A stretch of DNA of 64,000 nucleotides from DASRDU01 sp035560235 (GTDB lineage: Bacteria > Acidobacteriota > Blastocatellia > RBC074): positions 15,758 through 79,757 of the forward strand of contig DATMAG010000028.1 in the NCBI GenBank assembly GCA_035560235.1, read 5' to 3'. This document shows positions 29,398 to 38,800 of this stretch, one piece after another. Made by a program: the position numbers and the translations under genes. The notes beneath the pieces were generated by a model. That model saw only the letters and a program-made list of their open reading frames with translations. It searched no databases and had not been told where the DNA came from. The number at the start of each line of letters is the position of its first letter. Within the stretch, counting starts at the first letter, position 1.

Positions 29398-29907
29398 TCA
29401 GGCCGCGACCTTTTTGAGGCGTGTCCGCTTGCCGGCGAGCGCGTTATCAATCATCTCATCAACTTCCTCGATCGGCAGTTTGGTGACGTGCGAAATCTCA
29501 TCCACGAGCAACTGGCGCGCCCGTGACAGCGCCTGCTGCTCTTCCGGCGAAAGATTCTTGCCACGTCCCAGTTTGGTCATCGCCTTGAGCGAATCTGCCA
29601 CTTTGAAGATTTCACCTGAGGCGATACTCTCCGCATTCTTTGCACTGCGCTTGCGATGATCGCTGGCCACCTCGACATCCTTGCCCAGAAAACGCAGCAG
29701 TTTCGGAATCTCTTCGCGATCTATCAGCTTTCGGACCCCCACCTCTTCAGCCTTGTTAACCGGAACAAAGATTGTACTCTCCCGGGACAAAGGCCTCAGT
29801 GAATAAAGTTTGACTGAGGTTTCACCAATTCGCTGCTCGATGATCCCGTCAACTTTGCAAATCCCGATCCGGGGATAAATAACCTTGCTTCCTGCTCTGA
29901 ATGACAC
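29398..29907 (-). CDS. carD: CarD-family transcriptional regulator
   Basis: 169 residues, GTG start with GGAGG 9 bases upstream. The N-terminal RNA-polymerase-interacting domain has VIYPRIGICKVDGI and YSLRPLSRESTIFVPVNKAE. The helical C-terminal domain has FRKRS-type basic and ISHVTKLPIEEVDEMIDNAL segments. CarD binds the RNA polymerase beta subunit and stabilises open promoter complexes. A TATACT element at 29947-29952 (minus strand) is a possible -10 for this gene. ispD, ispF and radA lie within 9 kb, a neighbourhood known from other phyla. Confidence 0.9.
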   Translation of the reverse strand: MSFRAGSKVIYPRIGICKVDGIIEQRIGETSVKLYSLRPLSRESTIFVPVNKAEEVGVRKLIDREEIPKLLRFLGKDVEVASDHRKRSAKNAESIASGEIFKVADSLKAMTKLGRGKNLSPEEQQALSRARQLLVDEISHVTKLPIEEVDEMIDNALAGKRTRLKKVAA

Positions 29908-30077
29908 TCTTAACGTCCTCCGTTCAAACAGTAGTTGCGCGCAAAGTATATCACAACCACCGCTTTTTAGTCCCGATAAATTATTGATTTTTCTGCCCGA
30001 TTATTGGTGCCGACGAGTTGCTGCCCGCCTGTTCTCCGGCACTGACCTCCCCCCCGCAGGAAGTTTATTTAACAGCA

Positions 30078-30126
30078 ATAAAAAGCAGGACTCCGGTGCA
30101 GTTTTTATAATGCTGCGCCGGAGTCC
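30078..30126 (-). terminator. Strong Rho-independent terminator of the nucleoside symporter gene
   Basis: A 14-bp stem (GGACTCCGGTGCAG at 30088-30101 with CTGCGCCGGAGTCC at 30113-30126, one mismatch) is followed on the minus strand by TGCTTTTTATT. Confidence 0.88.
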
Positions 30127-30176
30127 CGGGTTCTCAAAGGATTTTTTCACTCCACAGCCTTATTCCGGGCTGCTCT

Positions 30177-31391
30177 TCAGGCCGAAGCAGGCTGGGTTTT
30201 CCATTCACGGTCGCGGAAGAAAATCATAAAGACCAGCGCGCACAAGACTGTCAGCCCCAGCGGAACCAGAAAGACTTTCGTGTAATCGGTCACGCCATTG
30301 ACCGTGAACTGATCGTTAATGAATCCGGCAAACCAGCTTCCGATAAACATTCCGGCTCCCAGGGTCACAAAAGTAATCAGCCCCTGTGCCGATGCCCGGA
30401 TGTCCGGTTCTGCCACCTGATTGACGTAAATGTAAGAAACAGTAAAGAAGCAGACATAGCACAACCCGTGCAGCGTCAGCGCCGCAATGACCAGCCACAG
30501 CGGATTCCCCAGAGCAAAAACCGCGTACCTGATCGGCCAGGCCAGAATGCCTACCGCCATTGTCTTGCGCACGCCCCACCGGGTCAGCATCCAGGGCAGC
30601 GCCAGCATCGTCAGAATCTCGGCGCCCTGCGCGCAGACGCCCATCCAGAACGGCGCGTCACCGGCTTTCACTCCGGCGTGATAAAGAAACGGCGCGGTCA
30701 GCACGTAATAAAACATCAGCTCAGTCGCTACGACGAACGAGATGGTAATGAAGATGGCAAATTGCGGGTCGCGCAGCATTTTGATCGCGCCCAGAAAGGC
30801 CCAGGGATTACCGCCCCGCTGCGCCGGTGGCGTGTGCGGCAGAGCAAACGAAAACAGGCCCTGAATGAACGAAAGAATCCCGGCCAGCCACAGGCCATCG
30901 AACCCGCCCAGGCCGCCAAGCAGGCCCGGCATCACCGTGCGCAGCAACTTGCTCAACGAAACGCCCACGACAATCCAGCCAATCGTGCCCCAGACGCGCA
31001 CCAGACCGAACTCCTTTTCGGCCTCAGGCATGTGATGAAAGCAGATCGAATTGGTCAGCGCGAGCGTCGGCGCATAGAGAATCGCCCAGACCAGCATCGT
31101 CAGCCACAGTGACTGATAGTTGCCCAGGGTTGCCGCCACCATCAGCAGCACGCCTCCGGCCAGATGCAGCACGGCCAGCAGTTTCTCAGTCGAAAAGTAC
31201 CGGTCTGCCAGTTGCCCCGCGATGACCGGCGCCAGCATGCATCCGATTGGGAGCAGCGCATAAATGCCGCCGACCTGGCTGCCGCTGAATCCGAGTTTCT
31301 TTTGCAGATACTCCGAAAAATCCGGCGACCACGCGCCCCAGATCGCATATTGCAGAAACATCATGACGCTGAAACTCAGCCGTTTGCTCAT
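30177..31391 (-). CDS. MFS nucleoside:H+ symporter (NupG-like)
   Basis: 404 residues from the ATG at 31391 (GGAAAGGA 7 bases upstream), chosen over the longer frame to 31532, whose first 47 residues are polar and non-family. About twelve membrane helices. The start RLSFSVMMFLQYAIWGAWSP is characteristic of the nucleoside/H+ symporter family, and the middle holds EFGLVRVWGTIGWIVVGVSL. It should import nucleosides by proton symport. It complements the BMP ABC importer 11 kb away on the same strand. A 276-bp gap separates it from the divergent sulfatase gene. Confidence 0.85.
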   Translation of the reverse strand: MSKRLSFSVMMFLQYAIWGAWSPDFSEYLQKKLGFSGSQVGGIYALLPIGCMLAPVIAGQLADRYFSTEKLLAVLHLAGGVLLMVAATLGNYQSLWLTMLVWAILYAPTLALTNSICFHHMPEAEKEFGLVRVWGTIGWIVVGVSLSKLLRTVMPGLLGGLGGFDGLWLAGILSFIQGLFSFALPHTPPAQRGGNPWAFLGAIKMLRDPQFAIFITISFVVATELMFYYVLTAPFLYHAGVKAGDAPFWMGVCAQGAEILTMLALPWMLTRWGVRKTMAVGILAWPIRYAVFALGNPLWLVIAALTLHGLCYVCFFTVSYIYVNQVAEPDIRASAQGLITFVTLGAGMFIGSWFAGFINDQFTVNGVTDYTKVFLVPLGLTVLCALVFMIFFRDREWKTQPASA

Positions 31392-31667
31392 ACTCTGATC
31401 CTTTCCGGATTGTCTTTCTGATCTTGTGAATTGATGCCGCGCCGTCGGATGCTCAGTCTGGCGACTGCTGCCCGATGGCTGGTGATGAACAGCCGTGATT
31501 CTACCCTTGCCCTGACATAAAACTCCAGGCACAGGCCCGCAACAATATTCAATTTGTTTGTTCCTCAGGTAAACTTACGCCTTCAAATGCTGACAAAGCC
31601 GGAATGAGAATCAGCAGGCTCTGGTCAGTTATCACTGTCAGATTCAAATCAGCAACCCGTTCATCCA

Positions 31668-33128
31668 ATGAAAAGATTCACCACATTTTTCGCGCTGCTC
31701 TCGCTGACCGCAGCTCTGCCGGTTCACTCAGCTCCGCTTCAGGTGTCGCGCAATTTCGCCCGGCCAAACATCGTCTTTATCCTCGCTGATGATCTTGGTT
31801 ACGGCGACCTGGGCAGTTACGGACAGAAAAAGATTCGCACGCCGAATCTTGACCGGATGGCGGCTGAAGGGATGCGCTTCACGCAGTTTTATGCGGGCAG
31901 TCCGGTCTGTGCGCCGTCACGCAGCGTGCTGATGAGCGGCAAACACGGCGGCCACGCCTTCATTCGCGACAACAAGGAAGTGCAGCCCGAAGGCCAGTAT
32001 CCGATTCCGTCATCGGTCGTCACGATTGCCGAACTGCTGAAAATGCGCGGCTACGCGACCGGAGCCTTTGGCAAATGGGGGCTTGGTTTTGTCGGCTCTG
32101 AAGGCGACCCGACCCGGCAGGGCTTTGACGTGTTCTTTGGCTACAACTGCCAGCGCGAAGCGCACAACTTTTATCCTGACCATCTGTGGCGGAACGATCA
32201 GAAAGTCACGCTCGAAGGCAACAGTCGCGGCCTGACCGGCAAACAGTATTCGCACGACCTGATCGAAGCCGAAGCGTTGCAATTCATCCGCGACAACCGC
32301 GACAAACCGTTCTTTCTTTACGTGCCATTCACCATTCCGCACCTGGCGTTGCAGGTTCCCGAAGATTCGCTGGCCGAATATGTCGGCAAATGGGATGACC
32401 CGCCGTATGACGGCAAAAACAGTTACCTGCCGCACGAGCACCCGCGCGCAGCTTACGCAGCGATGATTACGCGCATGGATCGCAGCGTCGGGCGCATTCT
32501 GGCGCTGATCAGGGAATCCGGGCTGGATGAAAATACGCTGGTAATGTTTTCCAGTGACAACGGCGCGGCCTTTGGTGAAGTGACCAGGGATTTTGATTTT
32601 CTTCCCGGCAGGCTCGGCGGCACTGATTACACTTTCTTCAATTCGACGGCAAACTTTCGCGCCTTCAAGGGCAGCGTTTATGAAGGCGGCATTCGCGTTC
32701 CGCTGATTGCCCGGTGGCCTGGCCGGATCAGGGCCGGAAGCGTCAGCCACCTGCCCGCCGCGTTTTATGACGTGCTGCCGACGCTGTGCGAAATCGCCGG
32801 GCAGGACATTCCGAAAGACACCGACGGCATCAGCTTTGTGCCGGAACTGACAGGCAAGGGGCAGCAGCGCAGACACGAATTTCTGTTCTGGGACTTTGGC
32901 GGTTACGGCGGGCAGCAGGCCGTGCGCCTGGGCCGGTGGAAAGGCGTGCGCCGCAATCTGCATCGCGGCAACACGACGATTGAACTTTACGACCTGGCCC
33001 GCGACATCAGTGAAAAGCACAATGTCGCGGGCCAGCATCCTGACATCGTGCAGCGCATCGCGGCGATTATGCAGCGCGAACACACGCCTTCAGTCCTTTT
33101 CCCGATCAAAGTTTTGGATAACAAGTGA
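31668..33128 (+). CDS. Secreted type I sulfatase (arylsulfatase A-like)
   Basis: 486 residues, signal peptide about 1-22. The metal-binding start RPNIVFILADDLGYGDLGSY (D41, D42) and the formylglycine motif C81-A-P-S-R85 (SPVCAPSRSVLMSGKH) are intact. Further in: TGAFGKWGLG, and VMFSSDNGA with the second metal site. The C-terminal part has YDLARDISEKHNVA. It needs Cys81 oxidised by a formylglycine-generating enzyme, not seen in this window. The substrate could be a sulfated polysaccharide or a small aryl ester. Confidence 0.93.
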   Translation: MKRFTTFFALLSLTAALPVHSAPLQVSRNFARPNIVFILADDLGYGDLGSYGQKKIRTPNLDRMAAEGMRFTQFYAGSPVCAPSRSVLMSGKHGGHAFIRDNKEVQPEGQYPIPSSVVTIAELLKMRGYATGAFGKWGLGFVGSEGDPTRQGFDVFFGYNCQREAHNFYPDHLWRNDQKVTLEGNSRGLTGKQYSHDLIEAEALQFIRDNRDKPFFLYVPFTIPHLALQVPEDSLAEYVGKWDDPPYDGKNSYLPHEHPRAAYAAMITRMDRSVGRILALIRESGLDENTLVMFSSDNGAAFGEVTRDFDFLPGRLGGTDYTFFNSTANFRAFKGSVYEGGIRVPLIARWPGRIRAGSVSHLPAAFYDVLPTLCEIAGQDIPKDTDGISFVPELTGKGQQRRHEFLFWDFGGYGGQQAVRLGRWKGVRRNLHRGNTTIELYDLARDISEKHNVAGQHPDIVQRIAAIMQREHTPSVLFPIKVLDNK

Positions 33129-33173
33129 AGGTAGCCAGGCAGTGTATTGCCCGGAACAGACAGCCACGAAAAG

Positions 33174-33244
33174 ACAGTGTTCGGAGTGCCAGCTTCAGCT
33201 GGTGTTTTTCAGCAGCCAGCTGAAGCTGGCACTCCGAACACCGT
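33174..33244. repeat. 29-bp inverted repeat (palindromic element B)
   Basis: Arms 33174-33202 and 33216-33244 pair with one mismatch (core GTTCGGAGTGCCAGC). The layout and core match element A at 12885-12970, with related but different bases. It lies between the sulfatase and the DUF885 gene, which converge. Confidence 0.88.
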
Positions 33245-33313
33245 TCTTCAGAGATCAGGGTTTTACTCGGCGGCGATGAGGCTTCAGTCACGTTATCAAG
33301 GCGCAATCAGGCA

Positions 33314-35014
33314 TTACATTTTTGTCCTTCGCTGATCAATCATCTCAATCTCATCCTTCAATCCCAGATACTCCCACCGCTGCAGTGCAAGCGGCACGTT
33401 GCCGTTTTTCCAGACGAAATCGTGAAAGGCGCGCAGGCTGAACTGACTGCCCTGCAGGCGTCGCGCATCGGCCAGAAAGCGGATGATCTGAATCTTGCCG
33501 ATCTGATAGGAAATCGCCTGGCCCGGCCCTGAAGCGAAGAAGGCCGATTCTTCGAGCGCCGTGTGCGCATCCATCGGCACCGTCTTTTGCAGGTACTCAG
33601 CGCCCTGCTCAATCGTGAACAGGCCAAGCGCCAGTTTCACATCAACCTCAACGCGCAGCGCCCGCAGCCGCATGAAGTTGTAAATGATCTCGCGCGTGCG
33701 CGGACTGTCGTCGAACAACCCGGCCTGCAGCATCATCTCTTCGGCATAAAAGCCGATGCCTTCATTCGCGCCCGAATCGTAGTAATGCCGCCTGATCCAG
33801 TTTTCATGCGCCCACGACAGCACAAGCTGAAAGTAATGGCCCGGCACGCCTTCGTGAATGATGATCGGGCGCGGATCACGCGCCGTTGAAAGCGAAAAGT
33901 AACCGAGCGTCGGCGCAGGCTGACGAATATAGCTGATGCCGGTTTCCTTCAGCCGCTCAGGCCCGGTCAGATCGTCCGTCACACCCAGGGATGGCAGCGC
34001 GGCCAGATACGCGGGCAGCGGCAGGTTGCGATAATGCTGCACCCACGCCGGAACGGTCAGGATGTTCTTCTCTTCCAGAAAGCGGCGAATCGCGTCTTCC
34101 TGTTCCGCTTCACGCGCCATCTGTGCGGCCTGATCGGGAAAGAGCTGAAGCTGCGGCAGACCCGCGTTGCGGTTCTGTTCATAAGTTTCAAAAGCCACGC
34201 TGCGTTCCCATTCCTGCCTTCCCATCTCCAGCAACTGCTCCGGCGTGTAAGGCATCAGCGCGACATTGCGCAGAAAGTAAACATAAGCCTCGCGCCCGAT
34301 GGCAGTCTTTGCAGGCATCGCAGACATGCGCTGTTGCAGCCACGCGCGATAAGATTCAAGCGCATCGGCGGCCTTTGCCGTGGCCTCATCAAGCTGCGCT
34401 GCGCTCTCAGCCGCAAGGAGCGGTTTGATTTCACGCGCTACTGTGAGCAGTTGCGGGCGCACGTCCTTCAGTTCATCAATCGCCAGCTTTGCAAACGGCG
34501 CGAGCGCCTGATTGAGATTCGTTTTGGCATCATCAATCGTGCGCGGGATGCTTTTCATCCGCTGCACGATTTCGCTGCTGCGCGTCGCATCGAATGGTGG
34601 CGGTTGCAGCAGCCGGTCAAAGACCGCGCCCAGCGTCTGGCTCAGATAAAAGCGCGGATTGCGCTGCCATTCGCGGGTGATTTCAAGTTCCCATCGCACC
34701 CGCGCCAGGGCTGACCCGATCAGCCGGTAATCAACCTGTCGCGCCACGGGCCACGCTGCCGCATTGATGCGCCGCCATCGCTGCTCGAAATCAACGAGCG
34801 CCTGCCTGCGCTTTGCAATCGCTGAGGCTGACCAGTCTGGCGACCATTGCGCCGGGCGATCAATGCGCGGAATGTCATCGGTCGAAACCGGCTGATGCAC
34901 CGCGCGCCACTTCCAGAAATCACGCGCCAGGTCGTCAAAGTCATCCGCACAGACCAGCAGCGGAAGCAGGCACAGCAGCACAACCGACAGCACACAACGA
35001 ATAATCACTTTCAT
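33314..35014 (-). CDS. DUF885-family exported protein (putative metallopeptidase)
   Basis: 566 residues with a signal peptide (about 1-23, LLCLLPLLVCA). The family hallmark HEGVPGHYFQL lies in the C-terminal half, followed by a downstream Glu-rich helix (ANEGIGFYAEEMMLQAG). These elements are arranged like a zinc peptidase site. Most of the protein is helical. A GGAG site precedes the ATG. It follows the cupin gene by 12 bp on the same strand. Peptidase activity is inferred from the motif only. Confidence 0.88.
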   Translation of the reverse strand: MKVIIRCVLSVVLLCLLPLLVCADDFDDLARDFWKWRAVHQPVSTDDIPRIDRPAQWSPDWSASAIAKRRQALVDFEQRWRRINAAAWPVARQVDYRLIGSALARVRWELEITREWQRNPRFYLSQTLGAVFDRLLQPPPFDATRSSEIVQRMKSIPRTIDDAKTNLNQALAPFAKLAIDELKDVRPQLLTVAREIKPLLAAESAAQLDEATAKAADALESYRAWLQQRMSAMPAKTAIGREAYVYFLRNVALMPYTPEQLLEMGRQEWERSVAFETYEQNRNAGLPQLQLFPDQAAQMAREAEQEDAIRRFLEEKNILTVPAWVQHYRNLPLPAYLAALPSLGVTDDLTGPERLKETGISYIRQPAPTLGYFSLSTARDPRPIIIHEGVPGHYFQLVLSWAHENWIRRHYYDSGANEGIGFYAEEMMLQAGLFDDSPRTREIIYNFMRLRALRVEVDVKLALGLFTIEQGAEYLQKTVPMDAHTALEESAFFASGPGQAISYQIGKIQIIRFLADARRLQGSQFSLRAFHDFVWKNGNVPLALQRWEYLGLKDEIEMIDQRRTKM

Positions 35015-35026
35015 TGTTTCTCCTTC

Positions 35027-35512
35027 TCAGGTGGCTTTCACCTTGATGACGAAGTAAGTGAACTGCTTTCCCTTTTCGACCAGCAACTGATGCGGCAGGC
35101 GGGCAGGGATGTGAACGACATCGCCCGGCGTCAGCTTGCGCTGTTCGCCGCCTTTGATTGACTCGCCGCGTGTTTCGTTCGGCTCAGGCGATTTCGGATT
35201 GATGATCTCACCGCCGATGACCAGCACTGCTTCACCTGACTGCACGACAAAGTAATCGTCCATCTGATCGTGCATTTCGGGAATGCCGTTCGCCTCACGA
35301 TGGCTGATGGCGACGTTGCTGCTGCCGTAATCGGCCAGTCTGATGCTCGAAGTTTTATTTTCGCCCGCGACCTTTTCGCGCAGCGGCTTTTCATAACCTC
35401 TGAGTTCCTTTGCGCTCCAGTAAGCAAAACCGGGCAGGTCTTTCGCGGGGCGGCTGGCGGTCACGATGACAGCAACGGACAGCACAATCAGGATTGTCAG
35501 CAGTGATTTCAT
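35027..35512 (-). CDS. Exported cupin-domain protein
   Basis: 161 residues from the ATG at 35512 that opens a signal peptide (MKSLLTILIVLSVAVIVTAS). The cupin motif 1 is degenerate (ISHREANGIPEMHDQMDDYF then VVQSGEAVLVIGGE). Motif 2 is GDVVHIPARLPHQLLVEKG. The metal-site His residues H (EMHDQ), H (VVHIP) and H (LPHQL) are plausible. It could bind a metal or small ligand in the periplasm; the function is unknown. It precedes the DUF885 gene on the same strand. Confidence 0.75.
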   Translation of the reverse strand: MKSLLTILIVLSVAVIVTASRPAKDLPGFAYWSAKELRGYEKPLREKVAGENKTSSIRLADYGSSNVAISHREANGIPEMHDQMDDYFVVQSGEAVLVIGGEIINPKSPEPNETRGESIKGGEQRKLTPGDVVHIPARLPHQLLVEKGKQFTYFVIKVKAT

Positions 35513-35547
35513 TGCGAATCGTCTTTCTGAAACAAGGTTTGGATTGT

Positions 35548-35841
35548 CAGGAATGGAACGCGGATGAAACGGATGCCGCACGGATACAGACAGATCAATC
35601 CGGCATTATTCGTCGCATCAGTTTCATCAGTATTCTATTTGCCAGCCGCAGGAATGGAACGCGGATGAAACAGATGCGACGGATTCAGCACGGATCAATC
35701 TGTTGTGATCTGTAAGATCAGTTTCATCCGTTTTCTATTTGCCCGACTCAGGAATGGAACACGAATGAAACAGATGCGGCGGATTCAGCACGGATCAATC
35801 CGGCACTATCTGTCGCATCAGTTCAATCCGCGTTCCATTTG
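35548..35841. repeat. Three tandem ~100-bp imperfect palindromic repeats
   Basis: Units start at 35548, 35649 and 35749 (101, 100 and 93 bp), each opening CAGGAATGGAACRCGRATGAA. Within each unit the left GGATGAAAC-type arm is complementary to a right GTTTCATC-type arm, so each can fold into a long hairpin. They fill the gap between the cupin and the HEAT/cytochrome genes. No ORF is supported. The spacing and internal palindromes differ from CRISPR. Confidence 0.85.
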
Positions 35842-35846
35842 TTTTT

Positions 35847-38800
35847 CTATCTCACAGCCTTTGCGCCGTTGATCCATTCCAGCACGGTCAGAACGGCGGG
35901 GTCAGTCATCCCGTTCCATCGCTGCCCGCCGCCGTGCGGAGTCTTTTTTGCTCCGATCAGACCTTCCTGCGAAGCGTCACCCGTGGGCTTGCGCACGAGC
36001 AGGCTGTTTTCAGGACTGGCGAGGTCAACGACCTTCAGCGCCGACTGGAAGCTCTCGCGCAACTGCTGTTCGGTGAAACGACCGCTGCCGTCAGGCGGCG
36101 TCAGGCGAAAGATGGTGTGCGTCGCGTGACAGTTGACGCAGGCGTTGCCGTCCGCGCCTTTGCGAGCGAGCAGCGGCATCACGCGCTCGACGAAGAATCC
36201 ATAATCAAGCAGGCGGTCGGCCTGGCTGCTGAGTTCAGCGCCTGAACTGCCGCCCTGATAAATCGCCATCGCCAGCCCCTGCAATCGCTGATTCGGATCC
36301 TGCGCGAGTTTCGCCAGACCAGCGCGAATTGCGGCGTTCGATTGCAACGCTTTCGCGCGACGCACAGCGCCGAGCGCGGCTGACCGGATGTTTTCATCGC
36401 TGTCATTGAGCGCTTCGACAATCAGACTGACAAGGCGCAGATCAGTGTCAGCCGCAGTCTCAGCCGTAATCAGATCAAGAATCAGTTTGCGCTTCACCGG
36501 CGCGCTGAAAAGTTCATCGAGCGCCGCTGCTACCGCTCGCAGTTCGCGGATTTCAGGCGTGCGCCACACAAGCTGCAATCCGGCGCGCAGCAGGTTTTCA
36601 TCAGTTGACCGAAGCGCGCTCGCCAGGCGCTGCTGCAATTCAGGCGCACGGGCCAGGTCAGGAAAATCAGCGAGCGAACGCAGCGCGGCAGGCGCGACCC
36701 TGCCATCGGCGCGCAGTACGAAACTCTTGACGGCTTCATCAAATTTTTCGCGGCGGGCGAAATCAGCGCCGAGCGTTTTGATGCGATCCAGCGCGGCGAT
36801 CTGCGCTTCAGCGTAGCGACTTTCGAGCAGTTCCTTCAGCACCCGCACAGCTTCGCGGCGGTTCGCTTCGACAACCCTGAGCGGCAGCGATTTGTAAAAC
36901 TCCTCGCTCACGCCGCGCACTCCGGCATCAGCGTCAGTGAGCCGCTGCATCACCGCGAGCGGCAGATTCTCAAGCGCGTTGTCGCGCAGCGTGTACGCGG
37001 CCAGCACTGCCTGTTGTCGCCGCGCCGGATCAGGCGAACTGATGAAAGGCAGCAGCGCGCGTTCAAGCGCCGGAGCGCCTTCGGCATAAAAGATGACCGT
37101 TTCAATGTCGTTGCCGATGCGCGTGTAACGACCGGCATTCGCATAACCGCCGCTGCGCAGGTGAAACTCCGTCAGGCCGCGCAGCAGGCCTTCGCGCTGC
37201 AATTCATTGCCCGTTTCCAGCGCGCGGGCAATGCGTTCAGCCATCCGGCGACTCGCTTCGTGATGCGCGGCCATCGCTCGCTGCTGATCTTCCTTCTGCG
37301 CGAGATGGCCGATCCAGTTGTTGTAAAGGTAGCGCACGTTTTCATCCGCGAGGCTGTAAAAACCTTCAAGCAGGTTGCGCCGCATCCAGGGATGTTCATT
37401 CACTGCCATCCGCGCGATGAAAGCGTCAGTGATGCGATCCTTCAGCGCTTCATCCTTCGTCCAGTAAAACCACTGCACCAGCGATTTCGCGGCCTGCGTG
37501 CGCACGAGGATGTAAGGGTCGCTGAGCTGAGCGATGAGTTTGTCGGCCAGCGCGGTGTTGTCAGTGAGGTATTTGAAATGCTGCGCGAAGATGCGCGTTG
37601 CGCCCCAGCGGGTGCGTTCATCAGGGCTGTTGAGCGCGGCAGTGATTTCAGCGTCAGGCGCAATTCGCCGCAGCGCCTGTGCCGCCGCAAGCTGCACCAG
37701 TTTGCTGCGATCAGCAAGCAGGCGCGTCAGCGGAATGACTGCTGCCTTCGCGTGAATGGAGCCGAGCGCATCAGCGGCTGTCATGCGGATCAGCGGCTCA
37801 TCGCTTTGCAAAGCTGCCATCAGAGTGCGCTGAGCGTCAGCCTGTGCCGCCGCAGTCTGATTGATGTTCGCCAGCCGTGTCAGCAGCTCGGGCTGTTCAG
37901 ATGTGCCGCTGCCGGTCTGCCGTGCTTCAGGAACTGCGCGATAAAACTCGCTCAGCGCCATCACTGCAAACTGCGTTTCACGAAACGGCGTGCGAAAGTT
38001 TTCATATGACTGTTTCGGGTCGAACCAGCCGCCCCATTCCTGCTGATGGTCAAGGCAGAATTTCAGTGACTTTGCGATCTGCGGATGGTCAGGTTTATAA
38101 CCGGCGCGGGCGAGCGCGTAAAGGCAGTGATAAGTCTGAAACTCAACCGACGGGCTGCTGCTTTCAAAGAGCATTGACCACTGACCATCGGCGCGCTGCA
38201 GCGACAGAATGCGCTCGGCGTTGCGTCTGATGCGCTCGGCATACGCTGCCCGGTCAATGTCCGCAAAGGCGATGGTCTGATAGCAGAGGTCAGTGTTGTT
38301 TTTGATTTTGTCCTGTTCGATCAGCGAGCGAATCAGCGCGCGATACTGCGACGCTTCGGCGTCATTCGTCCTTTCGGCCAGTTCATTGAAGACCTTCCAC
38401 GAATACCACGCGACTTCATAAGTGCTGACGAGCGGCGTATTGCCGTTGCTTTCATCCGGCGGCAGTTCGGTGCGGCCCCTGTAATAAATCTTCAGATAAC
38501 CGGCCACACCTTTGAGCAGCGATAACCTTCTTTCGCCGGTGAACTGCTGATCGTAATCATTGACGAGCGCTGCGAGCCGACTCATCACGTTCGCTGATGC
38601 GCTGATGACGTTTGTCCACGAAGCTTCGGGATGGCCGTAAAACGGGCGCGGATTATTCGCCAGGCGTTCGACCAGAAATTGCAGCGATGAACGCTTCAGC
38701 ACCGGATAACCGTTCCGCGCTGCGGTCAGTTCGCCGCGCGTCGTGAAGTGCGTGGCGTGACAGGCAACACACAACTGCGTTTCGTGATGAGTGCTCGAAA

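Noticed and set aside
29245..29526. 93-codon plus-strand frame
   Set aside because: It runs antisense through the carD terminator and 3' end; carD is the real gene.
35548..35841. Regular repeats resembling a small CRISPR array
   Set aside because: Units are about 100 bp, internally palindromic and differ from one another; no short direct repeats with unique spacers and no cas genes.
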